64,000 nt of DNA from Edolisoma coerulescens (Eukaryota > Chordata > Aves > Passeriformes > Campephagidae), in the NCBI GenBank assembly GCA_013397115.1, contig VWZW01007301.1:310001-374000 (forward strand), written 5' to 3'. The position numbers and the translations under genes were made by a program. Numbering within the stretch: position 1 is the first letter of the stretch; the number at the start of each line of letters is the position of its first letter. This document shows, piece after piece, positions 35,561-47,500 of the stretch. The notes beneath the pieces were generated by a model. It had not been told where the DNA came from. It saw only the letters and a program-made list of their open reading frames with translations, and made no database searches.

Positions 35561-38500
35561 CTGTTGGAAAGCTTAAAGCAGAATAAGATAACTTGGTGTT
35601 TTCCAGGGAAGAAGAACAGGAGATAAAAGTAAAAACCCCAAACAGCAAAGTAACACAGATCTCTGTAGCCCTTTTTATATGATACAAGGCAGTAGACTTA
35701 CCTGATTTCTAGATTGAACACTGGATTATGTGACATTGCTGAAATTTTTGTTGCAGTCTCTCATCAGGAATGGTAAAGATGGGTATGTATTTTCACAGGC
35801 CACTAACATGTCGCTTTAAGAACTGAAGTGAGACTAATGCTTTCTACTGTCAGTGAAATCTTTCTCTTTTGCAGAGATGCATTTCTAGACTGCTGTAACC
35901 AGAAAGGAGTCGACCCAGTTTAGCCTGTCTAGTTGTCATGTGCCTTAATTCCTCCTGCTTTCAATACCTAGTACTAATTACATGGACATGTGCGAGAGAG
36001 GTGCTAGCTCAGACCAACTGTAAGGACACCTTAATACATGAAGGAGTGTTTATTCCTTTTTGGTTAACACAGCAGAAGGCTGTAATAACTGTAATTCCAG
36101 CTTTAAATTCACAGCTTCATATTGTATCATATGTCTAAGCCTGCTGTGCATTAACTACATGGCTGCAGGAGTATAATCAAAAAGTATTTGAAATGAGAGG
36201 AGGCCTGTGTCTGGATAAGAGGAGTTGCTTCCAAGGTCTCCTCTTTGCCCCTCTCTGCCCTTATCAGTGGATTGATTAATTTTGTTTCATTCCACACTAT
36301 CCCCACCTTGTCCGCCTGTCGCATGTAAATATTAAACAAGTAGGTCTAGGAGGAAAAATAGCTTAATGAGATAAAAAGAATCACCCTTGGTAAAAAATAA
36401 TAGAATAAATTCCACCCTGTGAAAAAGAATCATACTAAAACAGAAGGAAGAAGAATTTGAGAGGGGAATGACAGGCAGCTTGAAACATCTTCTGAGATGA
36501 CCACCCACTTCCCAGCCCGCAGTCATCCTATGTGCTGGAGCAGTGCAGGAGGGGAGATGGTGACAGCAGTAATTAGTTACTGTCTCTGGTGTTCTGCTTG
36601 CCAGTCTCCTGCTGTGGCCAGCCTGCCCTTCCATTTCAAATTCTCACAGCTCTGTATGTTTGTGCTTGTTTCCCCTACTGCAGACACTCATGATGATGCT
36701 TATACATCACTCTAATCTGACTCCCACTGATCTGTGAGGGGGAAGAATGTGCAGCAAGATGTTCACATGCTGCTGTTAGAGGATAGGCAACAGGTAAAGA
36801 CCAGAGGCATGGCAGGTATCTGAAGTTACTAGAAACAGTTAGAGATAACAAATGTGTCTTCTGGTATCAGTTCTGTCCTTCATCTGTGCTCAACAGTGGC
36901 AAATAAATTCTGCTGAGGAATATGCTGACTGTATTTACTTAGCTTTCTTCATGAGGCAGGAGCCAAACATATGTCTAGGAACAATTGCATCCTCCATCTG
37001 TGAGTGATCATCGTGCTTAAATACAGCAGCAGACCTGACTTTGGAGCAAAAACCAGAGCAGAATCCTTCTCCTGCCTCTGCTGCTCAACTGTGCAGGCAG
37101 AGCAGGAGCAGGGAGGAGGGCGGCAGTGCAGACTTTTGGCTGCCTTAAAGTGACCACATCCTGTCAGGCTGCAGAAACATCAGACCAATGCAGAGATCTG
37201 TCTGTTTGAGATGCAGGAGGGTTTGTAGGGATTCAGCAGATAATTTGCAGACATGTTTGTATTGCTGCAGGAGGAAGAGGGTACAGGGAGAACTCCTGAA
37301 CTTGCTCTTTTGTGTAGGCTGCTCACCCACTTCCCACCCATGTCCCAGCTCACTACAGCATGTAAATACAGTACAATGGATTTATTTCAATGAGATTGCT
37401 TTCTTCCCTGATACTGTGTGGGGAGTAACTCTCAACTGGTAACTCTTAACACTGAGTCTCTGGTGGCAGAGAAATGCTCAGAGCAGTAGCCGGTGGCCTT
37501 TACCTGAAATCCTTCCCCATCCGTGTCAGAAGGCGCTCCTCACAAGGTGGGAGAATTCCTTGTACAGGCAGCAAGCCAAGCACCATGAGGAGCAAGCACG
37601 ATGCAGGAACACTGTGGCATGAGAGAGAATTTATGGTGAGTCTCCCAAATCCTAAGCCAATACCCAAACTGAGACTTGCACTGTTACCCCATATGAAAAT
37701 GGCATGTGAGATCTTGACCAAGGGCTGACTGTTTATGATGCTGATGAAGCTCTGTTGAAGTCACATGCCTACATCTAAGCGTGTCTGGGAGTTTTGTTGA
37801 GCCCAAGCAGGTATAAGAATGCTAAGAGGCTTTCCTGACACAAAATCTAAGTGAGGAAGTGTCTCGTGTATATGACTGCTGATAGCAAATGACTAAACAA
37901 TCCAGTTTAGGTGGAACTGGAGGAACTTTGGTTTTGCTGAGGACAAAATGAAAAGGTGAAAAAAACAAAAAGGCAGATGTCTGTGATACTGGGCCAGTAC
38001 ACTACAGAGCCTAATTTGTTGTGGCCAGAAGATCAAGAAATCTAAGTGTGGGTGACTGCAAAATATTTGGGGCAGTTCTGTTCTTCATTTCTTTTGGACA
38101 GAAATTGTTGAAGTGCTATAGTTTAATCTTTCATGCTCCTATTTTGCTTTTTAAAATATGTAATAGGGGGTTGTGTTTCACAGAAGAGTTCAACTGGATA
38201 CACAGACCCCTCTTAGGACTGGGTATGGATTAGCAAGGAGCAAATGCACCAGCTGTCCTTAGAGGGTTTCTTTCCACTTCCCTGTCAGAGGCCCAGTGTC
38301 ACCCTAGGGCTTTTTCCTTTCCAAATATAGATTTAATCCAAGATGACAGTATCTGGCAAGCTCAAGTAAGTATTCTCAGTAAAGATGCTGCACACCTGTT
38401 TTGATGGTACTTGTTAATGTCTCAGTATGGAAAGCCAGAATTAGTGCTACAGGTTTGAGAGTTGCAGGTACGACCATTATTTGAAGAATTGGCTAATGGC

Positions 38501-40664
38501 TTTGTGACTCTTCTTCAAAAAAAAAGGCAGCTGAGCATATGGCATCAGTTCACATGAAAATGTGTCATGGAATTACTGTTATGTACCAGCCTGGGCTAAG
38601 AAGTTGTTGAGTAAAATAGCTCAGAAAAGCTTTTGTTGACTGTGCATGACTGGAATGTAGTTGTTTGGGCTATTTTGTGAACAGGAGAGGAGGACATCGT
38701 ACTTCCAGAGAAATCTTGGACTCCTTTACTGTGTGGGTAACGACTGCAACACTGTGACTACTCTTGGCAGTTCATGCAAATGACACTTTAAATGAAAAGT
38801 GTAAATAAAATTATAAGGACCTCTGTAAACTGAGAGCTGTCCTGTTAATATGGGATGTGAACACTTTCTGCAGTCCTGCATGTCCCTGGGGGCCTTTCCA
38901 AGGAGCGGCATTGTAGGTGGTTTGTCCTCCCAGACACCATCCTGTGGGGCCTGGGAAAGAGGAGCTGGCATGAGACTCTGCTTGTTGGGAACAGAAAACT
39001 TGAGAAAAATATTTTAACACTGCCATGAGCCATCTCCTCCATGACCACTAGCTTGCATCTAGCCCAGTTACTGACTCCCAAGAATCTGGGCTCCTACTGC
39101 ATCAGCAGATTTCCGTTCAGATGGCATTGCCATTGGCTTAGCTCCTTGACAGAATGTCAGAGGTCCCAAAGAAGGTACAAGGATTTGTACCAGATTTTTG
39201 GATCAGAAAGGGAGGGGAGCAAAGAACAAATCTGAAAAATCATTTTCCATATGTATCCACCAAGTTTAAGTGCAGGGAGAAGGCTCTAGCGAATGCTATG
39301 TCATTGGAAATAGGCCTTCAAAACAGACCTCTCCTTACAATGCTGAAAGTTCCCTTCCTTTTCCCCTCTTTTTTTTTTTTTGCTTGCTCTCAGCTGGGAG
39401 CTAACTTCTGCTTACTTCTGACCTTGGTGTGGTGAACATGGTTTTCAACAGAGCCTGTTAGCAGAGTGCCAAAGCAGAATTTCTGGCCTGAGTTGGTGGG
39501 ACACAGAAAGGCTCCGGTCCCTGGCACACGTCTGCCAACTGCCCTTCTTAGCGTGTGGTTTGACACGGCAAATCTGCTGATGCAAGTGTAATGCTGCTGG
39601 GTGTTGTGGCACGAAAGAACATAAGATTAAGTGAAGATACTAAAAAGACAAACTGCCACAGTTCATACATTCTGGCACTGGATTGTCTCAGTGGGTTTTT
39701 TTTGTTTTTTCCTTTAAAAGACTGATTTCTATTAACAGTATTTTACCATTAAGACCTCTTTAAAATAGTTGGAGTCAAAAGGTGTTGTAACATGTGTGTT
39801 ATTTTTAATCCCCACTTATAATGATGCCCCAACAGCCTGAAACCAACACCTGCTTCCTTGCTGGATTGATTTTCTTCCACAGAAGACACTTCCTTTTTTT
39901 TAACTACTTAGAGTCACCTCATTCTGTAATTAAGGGTTGAAAAGTCATAAATCACTGTCATCATATTGGATGTGTTGCAGTGTATGGGAGTTTCTTACAA
40001 CAGAATCTAACTTGTGGGAAAATACCCGGCCTTTGTGTGTCTTGGAGGAGGGGAAGAGGGAATCTTCAGTCCTTTGCTCTTCAGTTACATGTCCTTGGAA
40101 AAAGTGTAATTACCCTCATTACCTTCAGCACATGTGTAACTTCCGTTGCTGTGCATTATGCCGATGATTTTAATCAAATCACATGCTTCAGGGATTCAGC
40201 TTGTCAACTCTGAGGGGTAAGAAAGAATCTAAATTTACCCCTTCATGCTTTTTTTCCCTCTTTTCCCCCCCTTGCCAGGCCCTGGCTTTGCATGCTTGGC
40301 TGTGCGCTGGTGCTCGAGTCCCACTGACAGCTGGCTCGGAGGGTGGAACTGAAGTTTCCCGAAGGTCAGCTCAACAGGAGCAGTGGATGATGTTCATTTT
40401 CCTCTACAGCATGAGGCAGGGACAGGCTAGTTTGCTTGCTTATTTAACTGTACTTATTATCTAATATGGTAGTTTTTGAAAAGTGAAATAATGTATTGAG
40501 TAGGAAGAGACTTGGATTGTCACGAGTCACCAGATTTTTGCAAGATAGCTACTGCAAAAAGAGGTAAAAAAAACCCCAAAAGACTCCTGTCGAAGAGTTG
40601 TGTGTGTTTTATGGGATATGACAAATGGATTTGCACGCCCACATGGAAGAAAGGGAGAGGTTAA

Positions 40665-41270
40665 GGCTTCGGTTTCTCCTTGTACCCGGGCTTGGGACGG
40701 CACGTTCCCTGCTTTCCCTCAGGGCGGTGGGAGCCAGCGCGGGCCCTCAGAGCTCGGCCCTCGGGGGTGAAGCCAGCGCGGTGCCCCCGGGGCAGCGCTC
40801 CTGCGGCGGGGACCGGGGTGCCCCGGCCCGAGGGACAGCGCCGTGTCCCTGAGGGGCCGCGGGTCCCCCCGGCGTGCAGCAGGTGCCCGGGGACCCCGGC
40901 CGGGGCGCGGGGCGGGTCCGTGCGGATCCCGCCCGGTCCGGCGGCACCGCCCCCCGCGCTGNNNNNNNNNNNNNNNNNNNNNNNNNNNNNNNNNNNNNNN
41001 NNNNNNNNNNNNNNNNNNNNNNNNNNNNNNNNNNNNNNNNNNNNNNNNNNNNNNNNNNNNNNNNNNNNNNNNNNNNNNNNNNNNNNNNNNNNNNNNNNNN
41101 NNNNNNNNNNNNNNNNNNNNNNNNNNNNNNNNNNNNNNNNNNNNNNNNNNNNNNNNNNNNNCGGCGCCGGCAGCCGGTACCGGGCGCTCGCCCGTCCCCG
41201 CCGAGCTGCCGCCCCGCGGTCCCCGGTGAAATCCTGACATCTCCCGTCGGCGGGGTGGGATGGAAGTAGA
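40665..41270 (+). promoter_or_regulatory. ANKRD44: CpG island, probable ANKRD44 promoter
   Basis: A sharp switch from AT-rich DNA to sequence dense in CpG and G/C runs, interrupted by Ns. In vertebrates SF3B1 is followed on the same strand by ANKRD44 (an ankyrin-repeat regulatory subunit of protein phosphatase 6), whose promoter should lie about here. That placement, and the strand, are inferred from synteny recalled from memory. No ANKRD44 coding sequence is readable in the island. A plus-strand quadruplex-type run (four G-tracts) lies at 40889-40916. Confidence 0.6.
40962..41161. other. Assembly gap (200 N) inside the CpG island
   Basis: Exactly 200 Ns, flanked on both sides by very GC-rich sequence. 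The round number suggests a placeholder, so the true length is unknown. The first exon of the downstream gene may be hidden here. Confidence 0.95.
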
Positions 41271-44200
41271 TGTTGTCTCGTTTCGAAAGGCCTCTCGGCT
41301 CTGCCTATCCTTCCTTTGGCTTTCTCCATCGTTTCATTGCCGTACCATACGTAGCAATAATTTTTCCTGTGGCCTTTTTACTTAGGAAGTGCCTCTTCGG
41401 ATAAGCTGTTGCCGTTCTTCACAGGCTACTAGGAAAAGCCGTAGTATTAAACACTTGGATTGTGTTAAATTTAGCAATGGGCAGACAGCTGTAATCAGTA
41501 TTAAAGTATTTCTTATCACTGGTAGTTAGAAGCACTTATAAATATTTAGTAAATTGATATTATGACTCCCACATCCTGATTTATCCATATACTCTACCAA
41601 CTGTTACACACGTTGCGTGCTTTAATCTGCTATTTTTAATTTAGCGTGGTCTGCCTGTGATCTGCAGTGTGGGTGTCCTGCAAGCCTCAGACCCTCCCTG
41701 TGGGGTTCAGGAGGACTGCCTGCAGCCAGCCCCTCTCCAAATACCCGTACTTGGAAATCACAAGCCTCGCTTGCCATCTATTTATGCTTTTCCAAAAAAA
41801 TCTTCCACACGCACAAAGCTGCCACATAGCACATTGAAAAGAGTTTTGAAAGCAGAAAATGATAAAGCTGCTTCTAAAGTGAAAGCGATGCTGTGGGACC
41901 AGACTATAATGTGTTTTCATGGGTAGCAGAAGGCAGTATTTATGGGCTGTCTCCTGACATGTCCCTTGAATACCCTCATCTTTAGATGTGATGCTTATGA
42001 CTGGCAAAGAAAATGTTTCATGCCATGAGGCTTCACTACCCCATGGTGCACAGACCAAGTCTCATAAATAAGGAGATTCAGGTAGGAGCTGTGTGTTAAA
42101 AATCCCAACAGCAGGCATTAATATTAAAATTACATGTGTTACAAAGGACCAAAATTGTACCATTTCAGTGCTTTTTACATGTTTAGTGAAGCCCTTGAAT
42201 TCACTGCCTTTAGCATTTTTAAGCCTTTGCTGACACCTTAGAGCAAGAATCTTGCTTCAGCAGCAGCAGTAGAAGTTAAAATAGATTTAAGTCAAGTAGA
42301 TCATGTCTTGATGAAGTCTGTAAGGCTGTAGAAAAATGATAGGCTGTTGTCTTAGGGTTCTCTCTTTTCGTCTTCTCTAAGAACCCTCAAAGCAGAGGGA
42401 GGAGGCTCCTTAGAGCTGCTGTGACACCCCTGCAGTGTGCCTACTTTGAGGATGCTCAAAATTATGGTGAATGCTCATCATTATTCCTGGTCAGGCTGTG
42501 GCCTGGGACATGATAAGACAGGGTGATAATTTTTCTTTGTGGACATATGTTTCCTGTTGTTTACAAAGAGATATGTTGGTCTACCTGTACCCATCCTACT
42601 GGATCTCTTTTTATTTCCTTAATTTTCTTCAACAGATCTTTTTCTTTCATTTCTGAGAGTATGGAGGAGGGGGAGGATACATTCAGAGCTGGCTGTGGTG
42701 CTTCCTCTTAAACCGAGAGCAGAAGTTTTTGCGTGCCCGTTTCTGTGTGCTTGGAGCTGTTGCTGGTGCAGCCATTCCCACCTGCAGCCTGAGCAGTGTA
42801 ACCAAGGCACCGGGGCTGCGCCGCAGCAGCTCTGTGTGCATCAGGGCAAGCTCTGCTTCTCATCTGCATCACAGTGGAGGAGTGCTGTCGCCAGGCTGGC
42901 CCGCCTTTAGCTGAGACAGACACAGGAGCAGCAGCCCCGTGTGCTTATAGATAGACTCAGTCAGAACAGAGGTGAATCTGGGCCGAAGAATGATGTGTCT
43001 GGGAAGATTTGCATCCCTGTAACAACTCTTGCTTGTGCTAAGTCAGACTCGCAGGGGTTGTGGGAGCAGGCTCCTTCTGTATTTCTTCCTACTCTTGAAG
43101 ATTGAGGCAACTGTGACAGTGATAACATGCAGCGATTCAGGAAACGGTTTCCTTTTCCTTAAATATCAGTGGCCACAGCTCACAGTGTCCTGCCGTGAGA
43201 TTTGGAGTATGAGGGACACTCCACACGTCCTTGCAGCGGTCAGGACCTGGGCTGCTGTGAGTGTGGGCTGCTCTTTGTGCACTGAGTGTGAGGCGCTTCA
43301 GGTCTTAGTTGTGATGCTTAGGGAAGGTTGACTCTGAAACCAAGAGCTCTCTGCCTGTCATTGGGATTTCTGTAGCACATGCTTCCTTCTGGATCCATGA
43401 CTTTTTTGACCAGTGAGGAGAGCATCATGTAGGATATGACTAGAGAACCTCCCTGGTGGGAGTTTAAACATGCCTTTCTCTTAAGTGATCTCTTTCCTCC
43501 TTGCCACCACGCTTGGCTTTACTTACCAAGCGTATCTAACAGCACAGGTAGAGTTCAGACAGATGAGAAATTACTCACACCACTTCTCATACAGGCTTTG
43601 AAGACAGACGGATGTTAATTGTTGCTGCTTTTTTGAAATAGCTGAAAAGTGCTAAAGTACTGCTACACTTAAACGTTAAAAGAAATTATCAGTTCTTTTG
43701 GCTGCATTCACTCATTAGGCAGGAGAGCTCAGTTTAAGAGTTTAGCATTAGTTTAGGTTACTTGAATTTGCTTCCAGTGATGGTAATTATTAGCTCATCA
43801 GTTGAGCCAAGAGAAACCTGTAAGTGATTTAACCACAGGAGGTATATTCTACCATCATTTGTTTCTAGATGAATTTCTTTCAGGCATGTAACTGCCACTT
43901 TTCAATGACTAAATGTTAAGCTGAAAACAAGCTAAAATAATTAATAAAACTTAAACTGGTTCATGGGATTATAATCTTTGTGCATAGTGGTGTCTGTGCA
44001 TTTGTAAACATTCTGATATTCTAAATATTTCTGTTGTCATATACAAATATTGCAAAACTTGCTCTAAGTCTTAACACATTTATCTGGTCCTTTTTTTAAC
44101 CATCTCTACAGTGAACGTTAACTACAGCAAGCGTGCGAGTTGTTTTAAGGACTGAAAAACCATTTTTTGTCCATTCCAAGAGTTACTGCTGTACTGTTCC

Positions 44201-46450
44201 CCATCCAAGTCATTGGCTGTACCTTTTCCATTTCAATAAATGTTAGTATTTTATACTGTGAGGGTACAGTTTATGATGAAAGCCTCTAGCTGTTGCAATT
44301 AAGCTAGAGTTCAGAAGGAGCAGAAGACGAGTGCTCCAACAAGTGAGCAGCCAGAGGCTTTCAGGTGTGGGTGGCACTCTCAAAGGGTGAAAGTATTGAT
44401 CTGCTTGTGACTTTTGTGGCTGCTTTTTGAGCAGCACTTGTTGCCTGGACCCACCTCTCTTATCCTTTGAGTAATCAGCAGATGTAGGGTTCTTCCTGCT
44501 GCCACTCTCCCTGCCTGCTGTCTGCAGTTCTTTGCCCAGCTTATTCTTCGTACTTGCACCAAGTAACCTGGTTTCTTGAGAACAGTTTGTTTGCCACTTG
44601 CAAACTTTCCCAGAGAAAACCTGGTAGCTGATGTCTTGTTGAGTGTGCTTTTCATCTTCAGGGTTCCCCCTGATGGTTCTGGGCAGCAAACAGACAATTG
44701 CTCCTGTCAGCACTGTGTGACAGGGTAAAATATGTTAAAATAATTCCATATGTAAACTTCTGGGATTCAGCTTTTGGAAAGTTATTTTGGAAGAACCTAA
44801 AGTTTCTGTAGTGTCTCCATCTCATTTTCAGTCTTGCCTTGCAAGCTGGGGCCTTCCTTGCAGGGTTGCCAGCTGTGCCCGCAGGCCTGCAGGTTGTCTC
44901 TTTAGCTGACTGTTCTCTTCTTTCTGTTTGAAGCCAACAAAGTCGCTCTGTGCATGGCTGTTTGATTTGGGATGCCAGCTCTGCCTTCACCTCCGTGGCA
45001 CAAAGGTGCCCATTGTGCCCGTGGGAGGCAGCGATGGTCGGAGCAGGGTGTGCGTGGGACATCCTGCGTGTTGATGTCTGTCGGAGGTTGATGCAAGCTC
45101 TCCACTGCCTGTTGTTGCTTATAGTTGTGCATGTTTGCAGAGGAGATGTATCATTCTGTCTTTGAAAGACACTGAGAAGGTTTTCTATAAACAAAAATAA
45201 AATGGGAAGTTACCTTGAAGTGCAGCCTGTGTAGCTGCTTTTAAGAGATGTAGTGCTTGGTGGTTTCATGCCCACACTGCCAAATTTGGTGAGAAGCTTG
45301 CTGTAAATCTGAGACAGAGACAGGCTGGCGAGCCTTGGGCCAGTGCACCTGGAGGGTCATAGCTTACTGTGACTTCAGTGTCACCAGCCCAGGCTCTGTA
45401 TGTACCAAACAACAGAATTACTTTTAGGCTGCCCTTACAAGCACGCATATGCATGCCTAAGGGTAATGGAGCCCAGATAAATGGTTAGTGTATGTACTTA
45501 GGCTGCTATTAACTGCAAACCCTCATCCTGTCTCCTGGTATTTTGCCTGTTGTCCTTGATTGCTGAGAGTAATGCAGTGTGACTAGAACTGAAAGGACCA
45601 TTTCTCTCCCTTTCCCAAATGTTTTCCTGTGTTTGACAGTTCTTTGCTGACCATCAGGATCCTTTTTATTATGGTCACAGAGAAACAGCGTTAAACAGAT
45701 GTTTAAATAATTTTAAACAGATGTCAAAGATCATAAAAACCCGCTGGGCAAAGGCTGGACTTGTGTCTGAACACACTTAAAACCAAAATGAATGCAACAG
45801 TAACAAATAGTCTCCTAACAAAACCAATTACATTTCCAAGTGGTGGTGTGTCTAACTTATTTCAGAATCATTCAATTGACAAAATGTCTTTCTGCATATC
45901 CTTTCTCTTTGACTAGTAAAAGCCTCTGAGAAAATGCCCCTGAATCTGCTGTATAAAATAAGAGTAATGAACCTGTGTCCTGTGGCCACAGCCACGAGCA
46001 GCCAAGTTAATTTTATGTGGCATGAGATGCCACAATTCCTCCCCTCCTCGTATTATGACTAGATAATATTAAGGTGTGTATATTAATTTGCAGTTTTCTA
46101 AGTGGTTTTGAAAGGGCTCACACCCAGAAAGAGATAATCCATTTTAGTACAAAATACTCAGCCACAAAACTAAGGTAATTGTGGGGAAGGAAGGAGGAGG
46201 AATTTACCCACAGGAGTGTGTCTCTATTATTTTGTGTGAAACGAAAATGTGGTTGGACCAAAATAACTCCACTGTGGCTGCCACTGTCTTTCTAGAGCTA
46301 TGATGTTCCTAGGTATCATGCATATTATGCATGGCTTCACGCTTTTAAAAATAAAATAAAAACTTTGGAAAAAATGGGACGTGCCAGGATTCCTGGTCTT
46401 GTTCAGACCTGTAGGAGTGATTTGGTATAGATGGCACCTTAGCTCTGACA

Positions 46451-46579
46451 CAGAATCATCGAATTGCTTAGATTGGAAAAGACCTTTAAGATCATAGAGC
46501 CCAACCATAAACCCGACACTGCCAAGACCACCACTGAACTGTGTCCCTACACGCCTTCTCAATGCCTCCAGGGCTGGTC
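46451..46579 (-). repeat. CR1 LINE 3'-end fragment
   Basis: The + strand reads CAGAATCATCGAATTG, then GATTGGAAAAGACCTTTAAG and ATCATAGAGCCCAACC, then CACTGCCAAGACCACCACTG: the end of the CR1 type with an AAAAGACC core. About 130 bp, 5'-truncated. Confidence 0.85.
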
Positions 46580-47149
46580 TTGTTCAGAGGAGGTGGCTTT
46601 TGGTCACCAAAGAGAGCAAGATACAGGCTCGAAAAGGAAGCTGCTTTGCTGCCTTTTTTTTTTTTTTGGTCATGGCTTCTGCAATGTTTCACTTCCTGAT
46701 AATTTTGTAACTTGTTTCAAGGTAAAAAAGAAGCACTTGAGTTAGAAGAGTTTCTGGCGTGGTGTAGCGTGCTCAAGTATGTCATAGATATTTCTTCAGC
46801 AGAGAAATCCTCCAGAAGTTTGCTCTTTGGTAATGCTGGAAAGGTTTGGAGTGGTTGTGCCTAGATGCTTGGCTGTTTTGAAGGGGGTGTGCCTGTCATG
46901 TCAGGGTGTTAGTTTTCTTGAATTACAGATGGCATCCAGCAGAACTTACCCTCCTGTACTCTCTTGAGGTGTGGTATTTTATCCGTGCCCGACAAGTGCC
47001 TCATGACCTCTTCCTGCTCATCTCTTAAATGAAGATGTCGTTGTCATGGCTACATTTAGCAGAGAAATAAACATTGCTCCCAGCTTGGGTGCTTGTGTAA
47101 TGGCTTGGTTCCAGGAAGGTGATGTTTTTATCTGGATCCGTACTGGAGG

Positions 47150-47500
47150 GCGGGCAGATGTTTTCTGTGAGCTGGCAGTAGAAGTGTCCGAGCTGGGGCT
47201 GGCGGGTGCCTGCGTCCCCCGGGGCTCGACCTCAGGTCGGTGCCGCTGTGCCAGCAGCGCCGCGCAGCGCTCTCGGTCACACGCTGGGCTGGGGAACAAA
47301 CCCCTGGAAGCAAAGAGAACTTTTAAGCGTTGTTTCTAGAGGTCTGCGCGTAGGTGATCCCACTCGTTTGTTGCCAAAGAGGCGGGGACTGGGGTGTGTT
47401 GGTGACGGGAAGGGTTTCCCTGTGCTGGCTTGGCGGTGTGTTCAGGGAGCAGCCAGGCCAAGCGCCTTCTCCCCTTCCTAAAGCCGCCCCACCACCAACA
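47150..47500. promoter_or_regulatory. GC-rich, CpG-containing patch (possible promoter or enhancer)
   Basis: Roughly 350 bp with many CpGs, including GCGCCGCGCAGCGC near 47258, in an AT-rich setting. It is 6 kb downstream of the main CpG island. It could be an alternative promoter or an unmethylated regulatory element. No coding exon is recognised. Confidence 0.35.

Larger units (their letters stand above)
21070..40660. other. Intergenic region without recognisable genes
   Basis: About 19.6 kb between the SF3B1 3' end and the CpG island. I read both strands and found no exon with known domain content. The content is AT-rich unique sequence, a CR1 fragment (26998-27283), a poly-T tract with an ambiguous base (35527-35560) and scattered open frames with no domain. 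A longer SF3B1 3' UTR could occupy the first 1-2 kb. Confidence 0.7.

Noticed and set aside
35376..35687. 103-codon minus-strand frame with poly-lysine
   Set aside because: The lysines come from a poly-T tract containing an N; it is a simple-repeat artefact.
40661..41329. Long open frames across the CpG island on both strands (up to 222 codons)
   Set aside because: They exist only because the 200 Ns translate as X and because GC-rich DNA has few stop codons. No known protein sequence flanks the gap.
44243..45194. Two overlapping minus-strand open frames of 156 and 178 codons
   Set aside because: No recognisable protein features and low-complexity composition. A frameshifted pseudogene was considered but neither part resembles a family I know.
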